Shown here: in pieces, positions 15,235-22,519 of the stretch
How the letters are laid out: each line of letters starts with the position of its first letter
Position numbering within the stretch: position 1 is the first letter of the stretch
From: Kitasatospora cineracea
GTDB lineage: Bacteria > Actinomycetota > Actinomycetes > Streptomycetales > Streptomycetaceae
Length of the DNA: 64,000 nt
NCBI RefSeq assembly: GCF_003751605.1
Contig: NZ_RJVJ01000001.1
Coordinates: 1,178,001-1,242,000, forward strand
Reading direction: 5' to 3'
Notes under the pieces: model-generated
What the model was told of the DNA's origin: nothing
The model's input: only the letters and a program-made list of their open reading frames with translations
Database searches by the model: none
Program-made: the position numbers and the translations under genes

Positions 15235-16235
15235 CTAGACGAGTAGTTCCGAAGTGGGTCAGTGGTCGTAGGCGATGAGTGATCGGGTGACGGGGTGGCC
15301 GATGGCCCGGTTGTGCCAGATCGCGCAGGTCATGGCCAGCAGTCGCTGGCCGATGCGGGCACCGACGCCTTCGATGGTGCGGCCGCCGTGCTGTTCGAGT
15401 CCGAGTTGTCCTTTGAGGGTGTCGTTGACGGACTCGATCAGCTGGCGGACGGATTTCAGCAGTTCCTCGCCGTGGCGTGGGGTTCGGTTACGGTAGGACG
15501 GCCGCAGCAGCTGAGCCCCGAACTGTTCCAGGAAGCGGTCGAGTTCCGCGGAGACGTAGCCCTTGTCGGCGAGGATCAGCAGGCCGGGGCGCTCGCGTAC
15601 GAGGTCGGGTTCTGTCTCGACGAGCGCGGCCAGCACCTCGCGCTCGTCGACTTTCGGGCTGGCCAGGGCCCAGGTGACGGGCAGTCCGGCCGGGGTGCAG
15701 ACCAGGTGCAGTTTCAGGCCCCAGAACCAGCGTGAGTGCGAGCGGCTGTAGCCGTAGCCGGCCCATCCGGCGAGGGCCGAGCGGCGTGCGGTGTCTCGGG
15801 AGCGGCCGCACTCGACGGGTGTGGAGTCGGTGATCCATACCGGGTCGGCCCACAGGTCGGTCGCCTGGGCCAGGTCGCGGATCGCCTGCTGGAGCAACGG
15901 GCGCGCGGCGCGCAGGCGCTTGTTGTAGCCGGGGCGTTCGGGCAGGTGGGGGAACATGCCGAGCAGATGGGCCCGGGCGAAGCGGATCCAGCGGGCCTCG
16001 GAGTGAAAGCCCAGCAGGGCCTGGGCGACAGCCAGGCAGAGAAGCTCGGAGTCCGTCAGCCGCGGCGGGCGACCCAACCATCGCGTTCGGGGCAGATGAT
16101 CATCGATCCGCACGTAGAGTGCCGTCAGGAGGGTGTCCAGCTCTTCGGTCGTCACAACCCGAATGCTGGACACCCTCCCTTCACGTCCGAAGCAGAACCA
16201 GGAAACCCAACCCACTTCGGAACTACTCGTCTAGG
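15235..16235 (-). mobile_element. IS982-type insertion sequence
   Basis: The element is about 1 kb with one transposase gene. The two ends are perfect 25-bp inverted copies (15235-15259 and 16211-16235), beginning CTAGACGAGTAG inward. CTAG is itself palindromic, so it may be a 4-bp target duplication flanking 21-bp terminal repeats. It sits between the moron genes and the tail chaperone promoter, in a terminator cluster, and breaks no recognisable gene. Perfect ends and an intact transposase suggest a recent insertion. Confidence 0.85.
15259..16173 (-). CDS. IS982-family DDE transposase
   Basis: A protein of about 304 residues; GTG 16173 is used as start, although the frame is open to ATG 16215 inside the end repeat. 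Family features: LTDSELLCLAVAQALLG near the N-terminus, the first Asp in WITDSTPVECGRSRD, the second in LLILADKGYVS, and a downstream Glu in LIESVNDTLKGQLGLEQH with the R-x6-H-like GGRTIEGVGARIGQRLLA end. All DDE residues seem present, so it should be active. It is read in the same direction as the phage late genes. Confidence 0.9.
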   Translation of the reverse strand: MSSIRVVTTEELDTLLTALYVRIDDHLPRTRWLGRPPRLTDSELLCLAVAQALLGFHSEARWIRFARAHLLGMFPHLPERPGYNKRLRAARPLLQQAIRDLAQATDLWADPVWITDSTPVECGRSRDTARRSALAGWAGYGYSRSHSRWFWGLKLHLVCTPAGLPVTWALASPKVDEREVLAALVETEPDLVRERPGLLILADKGYVSAELDRFLEQFGAQLLRPSYRNRTPRHGEELLKSVRQLIESVNDTLKGQLGLEQHGGRTIEGVGARIGQRLLAMTCAIWHNRAIGHPVTRSLIAYDH

Positions 16236-16253
16236 TGGCGCCTGACGCGATGG

Positions 16254-16496
16254 TCAGGCGCGTCGGGCCCTCCACCACTCCCCGACGATCACGAACAGGG
16301 AGACCTCGGCCGTCAACAGCATGACCTCCTTGGCCGTGAAGCTGCCGACGGTCCCGCACACGAGGGCGCCGAGGACGACCGCCGACAACCCGTCGGCCGT
16401 ACTCACCTGCTGGATTGCCCGGACGATCCGGCCTCGGACGACCGGCTCGGCAGACCGGTCGTGGTCCTTTTCGGGGCCACGCGTGATAATGCTCAT
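16254..16496 (-). CDS. Small membrane protein, moron
   Basis: An 80-residue protein from ATG 16496 with AGAAAGG upstream. A polar 30-residue N-terminus is followed by two hydrophobic segments (GLSAVVLGALVCGTVGSF and EVMLLTAEVSLFVIVG) separated by a short KE-containing turn, and a WWRARRA end; topology is that of a small two-span inner-membrane protein. It lies 129 nt downstream of the ribbon-helix-helix gene, inside the tail operon but outside its usual gene set. Prophage proteins of this kind can act in superinfection exclusion, but there is no direct evidence here. Confidence 0.6.
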   Translation of the reverse strand: MSIITRGPEKDHDRSAEPVVRGRIVRAIQQVSTADGLSAVVLGALVCGTVGSFTAKEVMLLTAEVSLFVIVGEWWRARRA

Positions 16497-16625
16497 CGGT
16501 ACCTTTCTGACTCGATCAGGTTGGTGCTGGAACCGCCGTCCCCCGCGATTGGCCCTAGGAAGCACTGCGGGGGTACGGCGGAGTCTCATCTGCGAAGCTC
16601 CAACATCGACTTGGCGGTGCTCAGA

Positions 16626-17171
16626 TCACTGCCGGATGTCTTGGGTCGCGTAGCCCCAGACGTCCCGGAAAGCCTGCTTCGCACCGGCAAGGAACTGGTC
16701 GCTTCGGTCGGGGCACTCTTCTTCGCCGCCGTCGTTCATCTCACCGGGGAATGCCGCGCAGAGGGCCTGGTACCACTCGACAGGCCAGCTGGCACCTCGG
16801 CATGCCCTGTTCATCTCCCGCTCAGCGTCGAGGTCCGGGTGGTTCTTCATGCGCCACTGGATATTCAAGACGTAGGTCAGGTGGTACTTACGCCGGTTGA
16901 GCCAGACCAGCCAATCCCAAGGCGCCTGCTTAGCGAGCTCAAGGCCCACTCGGTAGCCTTCCTCGTAGTCTTCCCGGGCCGCAGCCCGGAGCCGTTCACC
17001 GACAACCGCAAGGCCGGCCTCGGCCCAGTCCGGCCGGTGAGGCTCGTTCTCCCTGCTCGCGGTGAGAACGGTCAGGCTCCGTTGCACGAGCTGACTCGGG
17101 GTGTCCCCCGGGTGGAGCGTCTGTGCCTGCCCAAGAAGTGCATCCGGAACGGAGACCGATAGCTTCGCCAT
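16626..17171 (-). CDS. Ribbon-helix-helix-like protein, moron
   Basis: A 181-residue protein from ATG 17171. Residues 1-40 (MAKLSVSVPDALLGQAQTL, then SQLVQRSLTVL) have the strand plus two-helix pattern of a ribbon-helix-helix DNA-binding domain. The rest is an uncharacterised, Trp/Tyr-rich helical domain (DWLVWLNRRKYHLTYVLNIQW). It has its own promoter with a canonical-looking -10/-35 and a probable leaderless start, unlike neighbouring tail genes. Context suggests a lysogenic-conversion gene expressed from the prophage, probably with the membrane protein downstream. The C-terminal domain is not recognised. Confidence 0.65.
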   Translation of the reverse strand: MAKLSVSVPDALLGQAQTLHPGDTPSQLVQRSLTVLTASRENEPHRPDWAEAGLAVVGERLRAAAREDYEEGYRVGLELAKQAPWDWLVWLNRRKYHLTYVLNIQWRMKNHPDLDAEREMNRACRGASWPVEWYQALCAAFPGEMNDGGEEECPDRSDQFLAGAKQAFRDVWGYATQDIRQ

Positions 17172-17177
17172 GCACGC

Positions 17178-17207
17178 ATCGTATCTACATACTCACTCAA
17201 CTTCCAA
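17178..17207 (-). promoter_or_regulatory. Sigma70-like promoter of the ribbon-helix-helix gene
   Basis: Minus-strand TTGGAA (17207-17202), 18-nt spacer, TACGAT (17183-17178), then 6 nt to ATG 17171, so the message would be leaderless. The surrounding 40 bp are clearly more AT-rich than the flanking genes and include the near-palindrome GTATGTAGATAC, a possible operator for autoregulation. Confidence 0.5.
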
Positions 17208-17282
17208 TTCCCATAGGATTTTTCCTACCTGATGGGTAGGTCAGGTGGCTTGAACTGGGAGGAACTGGCCGCAACGCGAACG

Positions 17283-17361
17283 CAGCGATGCCCCGTCCGG
17301 GGGGGATCGGACGGGGCATCGCGGGTGTGGTCGGCCCCGAGGGAGGGGGCGGTAGGGCCGA
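17283..17361 (-). terminator. Two tandem hairpins after the major tail protein gene
   Basis: GCGATGCCCCGTCCG pairs perfectly with CGGACGGGGCATCGC (17283-17297/17306-17320, 15 bp). A second hairpin, GGTCGGCCC/GGGCCGACC (17327-17335/17353-17361), stands before it. They lie 70-150 nt after the major tail protein stop, where phages commonly place a strong terminator or mRNA 3-prime stabiliser. Confidence 0.7.
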
Positions 17362-17433
17362 CCGACGTGATCCACAGTATGCGGACCGCAAACCGATGGG
17401 CACAGCCTCAACTGCGCTGGCCGGGAGGGGTTT

Positions 17434-18000
17434 TCAGGCTGCCGGGGCAAAGCCGGGGTCGTCGGTCAGGTCGTACCACGGGTCGGTGGACTCGCCGCCG
17501 ATGATGGCGAGCTCCAGGGGCAGCGTGGACTCGGCGTCGTCCGGGAACTTCTGGTTCACCGCCGCGACCTGCTCACACAGCGGCACGATCCGGCGGTAGT
17601 GCTTGGAGCCGTCGATCAGCTCCACCACTGCGGCGAACTGCTTGCGCCCGCCGACCTTCGGCGGGGTGTACCGGTAGAAGGTCTTGGCGTCCTGGGTGAC
17701 GGTGGTGACCTCGCCGCCGCCGTACACGGCGCAGATGTTGTTGGCGTTCCACTCCTGCAGCTCGACCTTGACCGTCGCCGCGTCCTCGGTCTGGATGGTG
17801 CGCGCCGCGTACCGCAGCTGGTGCGAGCGGAGCTTCTCGAACTTCGGGTCGGTGTTCCACTCCAGCGAGCCGGGCTTGAACAGCCCGGCCTCCTTCCACC
17901 CGGTGGGCATGGCCACCAACGGGTCCGCCGGCGCGACCGTACCCGGCACCGCCAGGTACAGACGGGCCATCTGCGCGACGAACATGCTCTCTGCGGGCAC
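17434..18000 (-). CDS. Major tail tube protein
   Basis: A 188-residue protein from GTG 18000 with AAGGAGGAC upstream. Features fitting a tail-tube subunit: short N-terminus (MARLYLAVPG), beta-rich body (TVKVELQEWNANNICAVYGGG, KTFYRYTPPKVGGRKQFAAVVE), length, a promoter of its own (site B), strong hairpins after the stop, and position between the tail terminator and chaperone genes. The tube subunit is the most abundant tail protein, in keeping with these signals. Confidence 0.8.
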   Translation of the reverse strand: MPAESMFVAQMARLYLAVPGTVAPADPLVAMPTGWKEAGLFKPGSLEWNTDPKFEKLRSHQLRYAARTIQTEDAATVKVELQEWNANNICAVYGGGEVTTVTQDAKTFYRYTPPKVGGRKQFAAVVELIDGSKHYRRIVPLCEQVAAVNQKFPDDAESTLPLELAIIGGESTDPWYDLTDDPGFAPAA

Positions 18001-18040
18001 GGCCGGTCCTCCTTGATGCGGGCCATCAACGACGGACCGG

Positions 18041-18070
18041 ACCGTAGGCCGGGCAGGTCAGTAGCGTCGC
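18041..18070 (-). promoter_or_regulatory. Phage-type promoter B (major tail protein)
   Basis: Minus-strand GACGCTACT, 11 nt, CCTACGGT. The -10 ends 40 nt before GTG 18000 and the leader carries AAGGAGGAC. Confidence 0.6.
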
Positions 18071-18119
18071 CCCGGGCGGCGCGCGTGGGGCTGTCGCAGA
18101 ACTCGCACAACCCGCCCGG

Positions 18120-18548
18120 TCACCGGGGCGCGGGGTGGGCGGTGACGGCCACGACAACCAGGTACCGGCCCTGGCCGGTCGGCTCCGGCAGCCACCCGCC
18201 GGCCGACAGCGCCCGCACCGCGGTCACCACCGGCCGCCCCGGCACGGCCTGCTGCCCGGCCAGCTCGTGCAGCGCCTTCACGGCCACCGTGAACGCCTTC
18301 CGCAGCTCCGGCCGGGGCGTGGAGCGGTCCAGGTCCCCGAGCGCTTCGACTTGGAGGTGGAAGGTGGCGGTCCAGCGCCACCCGGGGGCGGAGCCGCCCG
18401 GTACCTGGGTGATGCGGATACGCGGGTAGGGCGGGGTGTTGCGGGCGCCGACCCGGCCGGGGCCGCCGAGGGCCCCGGTCAGCTCGGCGTGGCCGGAGAG
18501 CCAGGTGACGGCCAGCTCCTCCGGGTCCAGGGAGCCCAGGTCACTCAC
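18120..18548 (-). CDS. Tail terminator-like / head-tail joining protein
   Basis: A 142-residue protein from GTG 18548, overlapping the stop of the upstream 84-aa gene by 8 nt. It shows an alternating beta pattern (YPRIRITQVPGG, WRWTATFHLQVEALGD, YLVVVAVTAH) with a helix FTVAVKALHELAG. This fold pattern and its location just before the tail-tube gene match siphoviral tail terminator proteins that cap the tube. No direct sequence signature was recognised. Confidence 0.65.
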   Translation of the reverse strand: MSDLGSLDPEELAVTWLSGHAELTGALGGPGRVGARNTPPYPRIRITQVPGGSAPGWRWTATFHLQVEALGDLDRSTPRPELRKAFTVAVKALHELAGQQAVPGRPVVTAVRALSAGGWLPEPTGQGRYLVVVAVTAHPAPR

Positions 18549-18795
18549 TCGCCCGGCCCGCCGCCTTGTTCGCCGGCGGCTTGGCCATCGACGGCTTGCG
18601 CTCGGCGGCCGTGGCGAGGGCCTTCGCCACGGCCTCCGGGTCGTTGGGGTCCACCCCGGCGACGTACCCGGCGGTGATGAGCTTGCGGGCCTCGTGGGTC
18701 GGCACGTCAATCTCGTCGCCGGGCAGCAGCTGCGCGCCGTCCCGGTCGAAGTGGTGGGCGAGGGTGATGCGGACGGTGCCGGGTGCGGCGGCCAT
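18541..18795 (-). CDS. Small head-tail region protein
   Basis: An 84-residue protein from ATG 18795 with AAGGAG upstream. MAAAPGTVRITLAHHFDRDG...LPGDEIDVPTHEARKLITAGYVAG looks like the small FluMu-like/gp-type domain seen in actinophage head-tail operons, followed by a basic Ala/Lys tail. It probably plays an accessory joining role. It is translationally coupled to the tail terminator-like gene. Confidence 0.65.
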   Translation of the reverse strand: MAAAPGTVRITLAHHFDRDGAQLLPGDEIDVPTHEARKLITAGYVAGVDPNDPEAVAKALATAAERKPSMAKPPANKAAGRASE

Positions 18796-18902
18796 GTCGA
18801 CTCCTTCGAGCGGTTGGGGTGACCGGGCGAAGGAAAGCAGGCGTGGCGGCTACCGTCCCGCCGTAGAGCGGTCCGGCCGCCCCGGTGGCGGGGGCGGCGG
18901 GT

Positions 18903-19373
18903 TCACCGGTGCCGGTTGGCGACCTCGGAGGCGGCGGCGCCCATGAAGTGGCTGCCGTCGCCGTGTGCGTACTCGGCCTCGGCGGCCCGCGGGTAGTCGC
19001 AGGTGACGGTGGCGCGTACGCGCGTGCCGGAGGTGGCGGCCTTGCCCGCCGTGATGGTGGCGGCGACGGCTTCCGGGTCCTCGGTGACGGTGCAGCGGCA
19101 CCCGGCGGTCTCCTCGACCGGGCCGTCCGGGTCGCGGGGGCGGTCGAGCGTCGTGTTGCCGACCGAGAACGGCAGCGGGGCGGGCACGGTCTGCCCGTCG
19201 GCGGCCTGGTGGCTGGGCCGGGCGTTGCCGTCCTCCTGGGTGTGCCAGGTCTTCGCCGCGGGCGCGCGCCTGCGGGCTTCCTCCGCGACTTCCTCGGCGA
19301 GGCGTTCGGTGTGGCGGCGCAGCAGCGGGGCGAGCCGTTCGGCGATGTCGGCGGGCAGCTCAAGGCGGGCCAT
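18903..19373 (-). CDS. Minor head-tail protein with MuF-type C-terminal motif
   Basis: A 156-residue protein from ATG 19373, overlapping the upstream stop (TGATG). The N-terminus is a long helix (DIAERLAPLLRRHTERLAEEVAEEARRRAP) as in HK97 gp10-like proteins. Unusually the middle carries ADGQTVPAPLPFSVG...GCRCTV, the same DGQT...PF.G...CRC pattern found at the end of the portal-MuF protein in this phage. It sits at the gp10 position between head closure and tail terminator genes. The C-terminus ends GDGSHFMGAAASEV, as often in gp10-like proteins. Confidence 0.65.
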   Translation of the reverse strand: MARLELPADIAERLAPLLRRHTERLAEEVAEEARRRAPAAKTWHTQEDGNARPSHQAADGQTVPAPLPFSVGNTTLDRPRDPDGPVEETAGCRCTVTEDPEAVAATITAGKAATSGTRVRATVTCDYPRAAEAEYAHGDGSHFMGAAASEVANRHR

Positions 19374-19714
19374 CAGGGGTGTCCTTCTGCTCGGGTTCCG
19401 CCAGCCTGGCGGGATCGGGCGGTCACCCGGACGTAGGCCAGGGCCGGGTCGGCGGCGTGCACCAGGTCGTCGGCGGCGGTGACCGTCCACTCCTTGCCGG
19501 TGGCCGGCTCCACCACCAGGTCCCCGACCAGCAGGGTGCCGGCCTGCGGGTCGAGCGCCAGGTGCCAGGTGCCGTCCGGCTGGGGGAGGGCGCGGCCGGG
19601 CCACGGGCCCCGCAGCGGGCCGGGCGGCCCGGTCACCTCCGCTCCGTGGGCATCGAGGCCGGGAGCGCCCCGGGTGCGCACGCCGAGCTGGCGGTCGGCC
19701 AGCAGCACGCCCAT
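19373..19714 (-). CDS. Head closure (stopper)-like protein
   Basis: A 113-residue protein; ATG 19714 overlaps the stop of the connector gene (TGATG), with GTG 19717 as an alternative. The visible beta-rich C-terminus (GTLLVGDLVVEPATGKEWTVTAADDLVHA...YVRVTA) fits head-closure proteins that plug the portal after packaging. Assigned from gene order (connector, stopper, gp10-like, terminator, tube). Confidence 0.6.
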   Translation of the reverse strand: MGVLLADRQLGVRTRGAPGLDAHGAEVTGPPGPLRGPWPGRALPQPDGTWHLALDPQAGTLLVGDLVVEPATGKEWTVTAADDLVHAADPALAYVRVTARSRQAGGTRAEGHP

Positions 19715-20301
19715 CACGGCCCGCCCGGGACGGTCAGGCCGGGCGGATTCGGCCGGACCGGGTCCTGGTAGACCCGGCGTCCGCGCAGCCGCCACCGGTC
19801 CGTAGTCGCAAGGTCGGGTGGGGCGAGCAGTACCGGCGGCTCGGCCGCGGTGTCGTAGGTGACCGACTGGCCCTCCACCGAGGCGGAGGCGATGCGGCGC
19901 TGCCGGAGCGGCGCGTCGGCGAGTAGGGGGTGGTGGCAGGCCGTCGCCCGGACCCACAGGCGCAGCGGCGCGGTCTCCGGGTCGGTGCTGGCGTCGATCC
20001 CCGCGATGTAGGTGACGGTGTAGGTCGGCGTTCCGAACGAGGGGGTGGGCAGCGAGGTCGCGTCGGGCACGGCGGAGATGACCGTGATGACGGGGGCGTG
20101 GCTGAGGATCCATCCGCTGGTACTGGCCCGGATGCCGCTCTCGGTGTACTGGACGGGCAGCAGCGGTCGGCCGAGGTGCGCGACGAGGGTCTCCTGCGCG
20201 TCCTCAACCGCGGTCTCGACGCGCTGCCGAACCTCATCGGCCAGCGGGACGGGCAGGCCGAGGCGGCGGGCGACCTCCTCGGCCGTGACGATCAGCTCCA
20301 C
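19714..20301 (-). CDS. Head-tail connector (gp6-like)
   Basis: A 195-residue protein; GTG 20301 is chosen because GAGGAGGAC lies 6 nt upstream, while the longer open frame to 20694 is antisense-like. ELIVTAEEVARRLGLPVPL and VETAVEDAQETLVAHLG match the all-helical connector family, followed by a strand region with VITVISAVPD and TYTVTYIAGID and ending with ATACHHPLL. This is the first morphogenesis gene after the lanthipeptide block, and has its own promoter (site I). Confidence 0.75.
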   Translation of the reverse strand: MELIVTAEEVARRLGLPVPLADEVRQRVETAVEDAQETLVAHLGRPLLPVQYTESGIRASTSGWILSHAPVITVISAVPDATSLPTPSFGTPTYTVTYIAGIDASTDPETAPLRLWVRATACHHPLLADAPLRQRRIASASVEGQSVTYDTAAEPPVLLAPPDLATTDRWRLRGRRVYQDPVRPNPPGLTVPGGP

Positions 20302-20335
20302 CGTGTCCTCCTCGCGCGGCTTGGCGGCGGGGAGG

Positions 20336-20364
20336 ACGGTAGGCGGCAGCTGGGCTTGTGTCGC
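20336..20364 (-). promoter_or_regulatory. Phage-type promoter I, restart after the cargo block
   Basis: Minus-strand GACACAAGC, 10 nt, CCTACCGT, with the -10 ending 34 nt before GTG 20301. It lies in the 112-bp gap between the last cargo gene (stop at 20414) and the connector, so it would restore transcription of the tail operon independently of the inserted block. Confidence 0.6.
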
Positions 20365-20413
20365 TACCAGCTTCGGCCGGTACCGGCAGCTCTCCGGGAA
20401 CCCACAGCAGCCG

Positions 20414-22417
20414 TCAGCCTGCGGAACCGGCTGCCGCTGCTGCCCGAACGGGATTGGCAGGAGCCCAGTCCCACGGGAACTGCCTGTTGGCGAGCAGGGT
20501 GTCGAGGCGGTGGCGGGCCTGCGGCAGGACCTCGGGCCTGCCCTGTGTGCCCAGCTCCGCGTAGAAGAGGTAGGCGCCGATGGCGAGCAGCATGGCGATC
20601 GTCCGGTACGGGAGTCCGCCGGCGGCGGCGGTGATGTCGTACCCGTAGTTGTCCACCCAGTCCTCATGGACGGACGGGTCGAGGCCGAAGGCATCGCGGC
20701 CGAACGCCGCAGCCGACTGATCGAAGCCGGGGTGCCCGATGCTCAGGGTCTCCAGGTCGAGGAGCGCGGTGCCGCCACCGGCGGCGAGGAAGGCGCCGTT
20801 GCCGGGGTTGAGATCGCCGTGGACGGTGCGCGGGGCGGGCCAGGTGATGCTGGTGTAGGCGTCGGCGATTCGGGTGAGGAGGGCGAGAAGGCGAGCGCGC
20901 TCGGTTTCGGAGATCACGCTCGACGGGAGCAGGGTGATGCGGCGGGCCGCGCTGGTGATCTTGTCGATGGGCGGGAGGCCGAGGCCGGTCAGGGGCGGGA
21001 TGCGGTGCAGGCAGGCGGCGGCCCCGGCGAGCTGGCCCCAGGTGGGCTCCGTGGTGCCCAGGTCCTCGGTGAAGCTGACCACCAGGCCGCCGTCGACGGT
21101 GATGGGGCGGCCGTCGCCGAAGGGGGCGGCGGTGGGTATGCCCGCGGCAAGCAGGGCTTGAGCCGCCTGGGCGTCTCGCTGCACATCGGCGTACCGGCGG
21201 CGGTGGTGGACCTTGGCGATCACTCCACCACACAGGCGGAAGACGGAGTTCCTTCCCTGGTGGAGCAGTTGGGCGCCTGCCGGGTCGAGTCCGGCGAGCG
21301 CGGTGGCGTGGTGCAGAGCGGTCCGGGCGGTCCGGATGGGGTGCTGGTGGGTGCTGCGGGCCGGTGCGGCCGTGCTGGTGCCGGGGGCGGGCATGAAGTG
21401 TTCCTTCGGGTGGACGACGGCTGCCGCCCCGCCCGGGGCGGGGTGGCAGCGGTGGGTCAGTGCCGGACGAGTTCGACTTTCGGCGTCCATCACCTCCCAC
21501 CACGCCTGCAGGTCCCAGACGGTGACCTGCGGGAGGTGGTCGGAGACCTGCTGTACCTGCGGCGTGCTCGGGGTGGTGGAGGAGATGAGCGCCAGCACCA
21601 GTTCCTCGGCGGCGTAGCCGTGGTCGATCCCGCCGAGGCCGCCGGGCGGGAGGTCTTCGGCGGGTATGCGCTGGCGGGCCTTCTTCGGCCCGTCCCAGGT
21701 GGTGGGCCGGTCCGCACCGGCCTGTCCGAGCACGGTGGCCGCGTACCGGCTGATGTTGACCATGCCGCGGAGGGTCATGAGCCGGTCGGGCACGTCGTCG
21801 GGCCGGGTCGTTCCGTCGGGCAGGACGATCGAGCGGTCCACCACCCACGCCCGGTCCTGGACGCGGTCCAGGGAGAGCGGGCAGCCCCACGCCGGCCAGG
21901 AGTTCATGTCGCCCTGGAAGAAGGCGAGCCACCGGTCCTTGTACATGTTGGCCAGCAGCCAGCGGATCTGGTGCTCGCGGTCACCGGGGTCGCCGAAGCT
22001 CAGGTGGACGCTGGCTACCGAGACCTCGCGCCGGCTGCGGGCCTTGGTGTGGGGGTGGATGCAGCGGAGCTTGGCCGTGGCGGGCCGGTGCCGGACCGCG
22101 TTGGTGTAGGGGACCCACTCGGGGTCGGCCTGGAACAGCTCGGGCGCGAAGAACAGCGCGTTGCGGCTGCCGGGGCGGACGTTCGGGGCCTCCACGAAGT
22201 CCAGCTGGAACTGCTGGGCGACCTCGGCGGCCTGGCCCTCCTGGAGCTCCTGGAGGGTGAGCAGGTGCGGGCGTTCGACGCCGTGCTCTTGGGCGAACCG
22301 CCGCAGGTGGTCGATCGCCTGGGCGAGTTTCCAGCCGTGCTGGATGTTCCAGCCGACGTGGACGAAGGAGCCCAGAGCGCCGGGCTCGGGCCTGGCGGTG
22401 GTGAGGGTGCTGCTCAT
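20414..22417 (-). CDS. Endonuclease/exonuclease/phosphatase-like domain joined to aminoglycoside-phosphotransferase-like domain
   Basis: One open frame of 667 residues from ATG 22417 (AGAGG upstream). Residues 1-310 are an EEP-fold hydrolase: WNIQHGW, LLTLQELQE, VHLSFGD, FQGDMNSW, VSDHLP. Residues about 342-667 are an APH-type phosphotransferase with HGDLNPGN and LLDLE. Between them the DNA encodes unlikely protein across a GC-rich hairpin (21420-21450), then AAGGA 6 nt before an internal ATG at 21394, and the frame one base away has a stop at 21457 (...VELVRH). The simplest reading is two genes joined by a 1-nt indel, EEP 22417-21457 and APH 21394-20414; a true fusion is the alternative. It is the last gene pair of the lanthipeptide operon. 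Confidence 0.75.
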   Translation of the reverse strand: MSSTLTTARPEPGALGSFVHVGWNIQHGWKLAQAIDHLRRFAQEHGVERPHLLTLQELQEGQAAEVAQQFQLDFVEAPNVRPGSRNALFFAPELFQADPEWVPYTNAVRHRPATAKLRCIHPHTKARSRREVSVASVHLSFGDPGDREHQIRWLLANMYKDRWLAFFQGDMNSWPAWGCPLSLDRVQDRAWVVDRSIVLPDGTTRPDDVPDRLMTLRGMVNISRYAATVLGQAGADRPTTWDGPKKARQRIPAEDLPPGGLGGIDHGYAAEELVLALISSTTPSTPQVQQVSDHLPQVTVWDLQAWWEVMDAESRTRPALTHRCHPAPGGAAAVVHPKEHFMPAPGTSTAAPARSTHQHPIRTARTALHHATALAGLDPAGAQLLHQGRNSVFRLCGGVIAKVHHRRRYADVQRDAQAAQALLAAGIPTAAPFGDGRPITVDGGLVVSFTEDLGTTEPTWGQLAGAAACLHRIPPLTGLGLPPIDKITSAARRITLLPSSVISETERARLLALLTRIADAYTSITWPAPRTVHGDLNPGNGAFLAAGGGTALLDLETLSIGHPGFDQSAAAFGRDAFGLDPSVHEDWVDNYGYDITAAAGGLPYRTIAMLLAIGAYLFYAELGTQGRPEVLPQARHRLDTLLANRQFPWDWAPANPVRAAAAAGSAG
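21420..21450 (-). terminator. Hairpin between the EEP and APH domains
   Basis: GCTGCCGCCCCGCCC and GGCGGGGTGGCAGC form a stem of about 12 bp. It is where an intergenic terminator or attenuator would be expected if the EEP and APH domains are separate genes. Confidence 0.5.
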
Positions 22418-22519
22418 GCGGTTGCCTCTCGGTGTCGGGTTCTGCTGGAAGGCGCGCCGGGGAGTGCGCCGAACCGGGACGGCGGGGTGCCCGGGTCTGC
22501 GGTCGAACGGACGGCCGGG

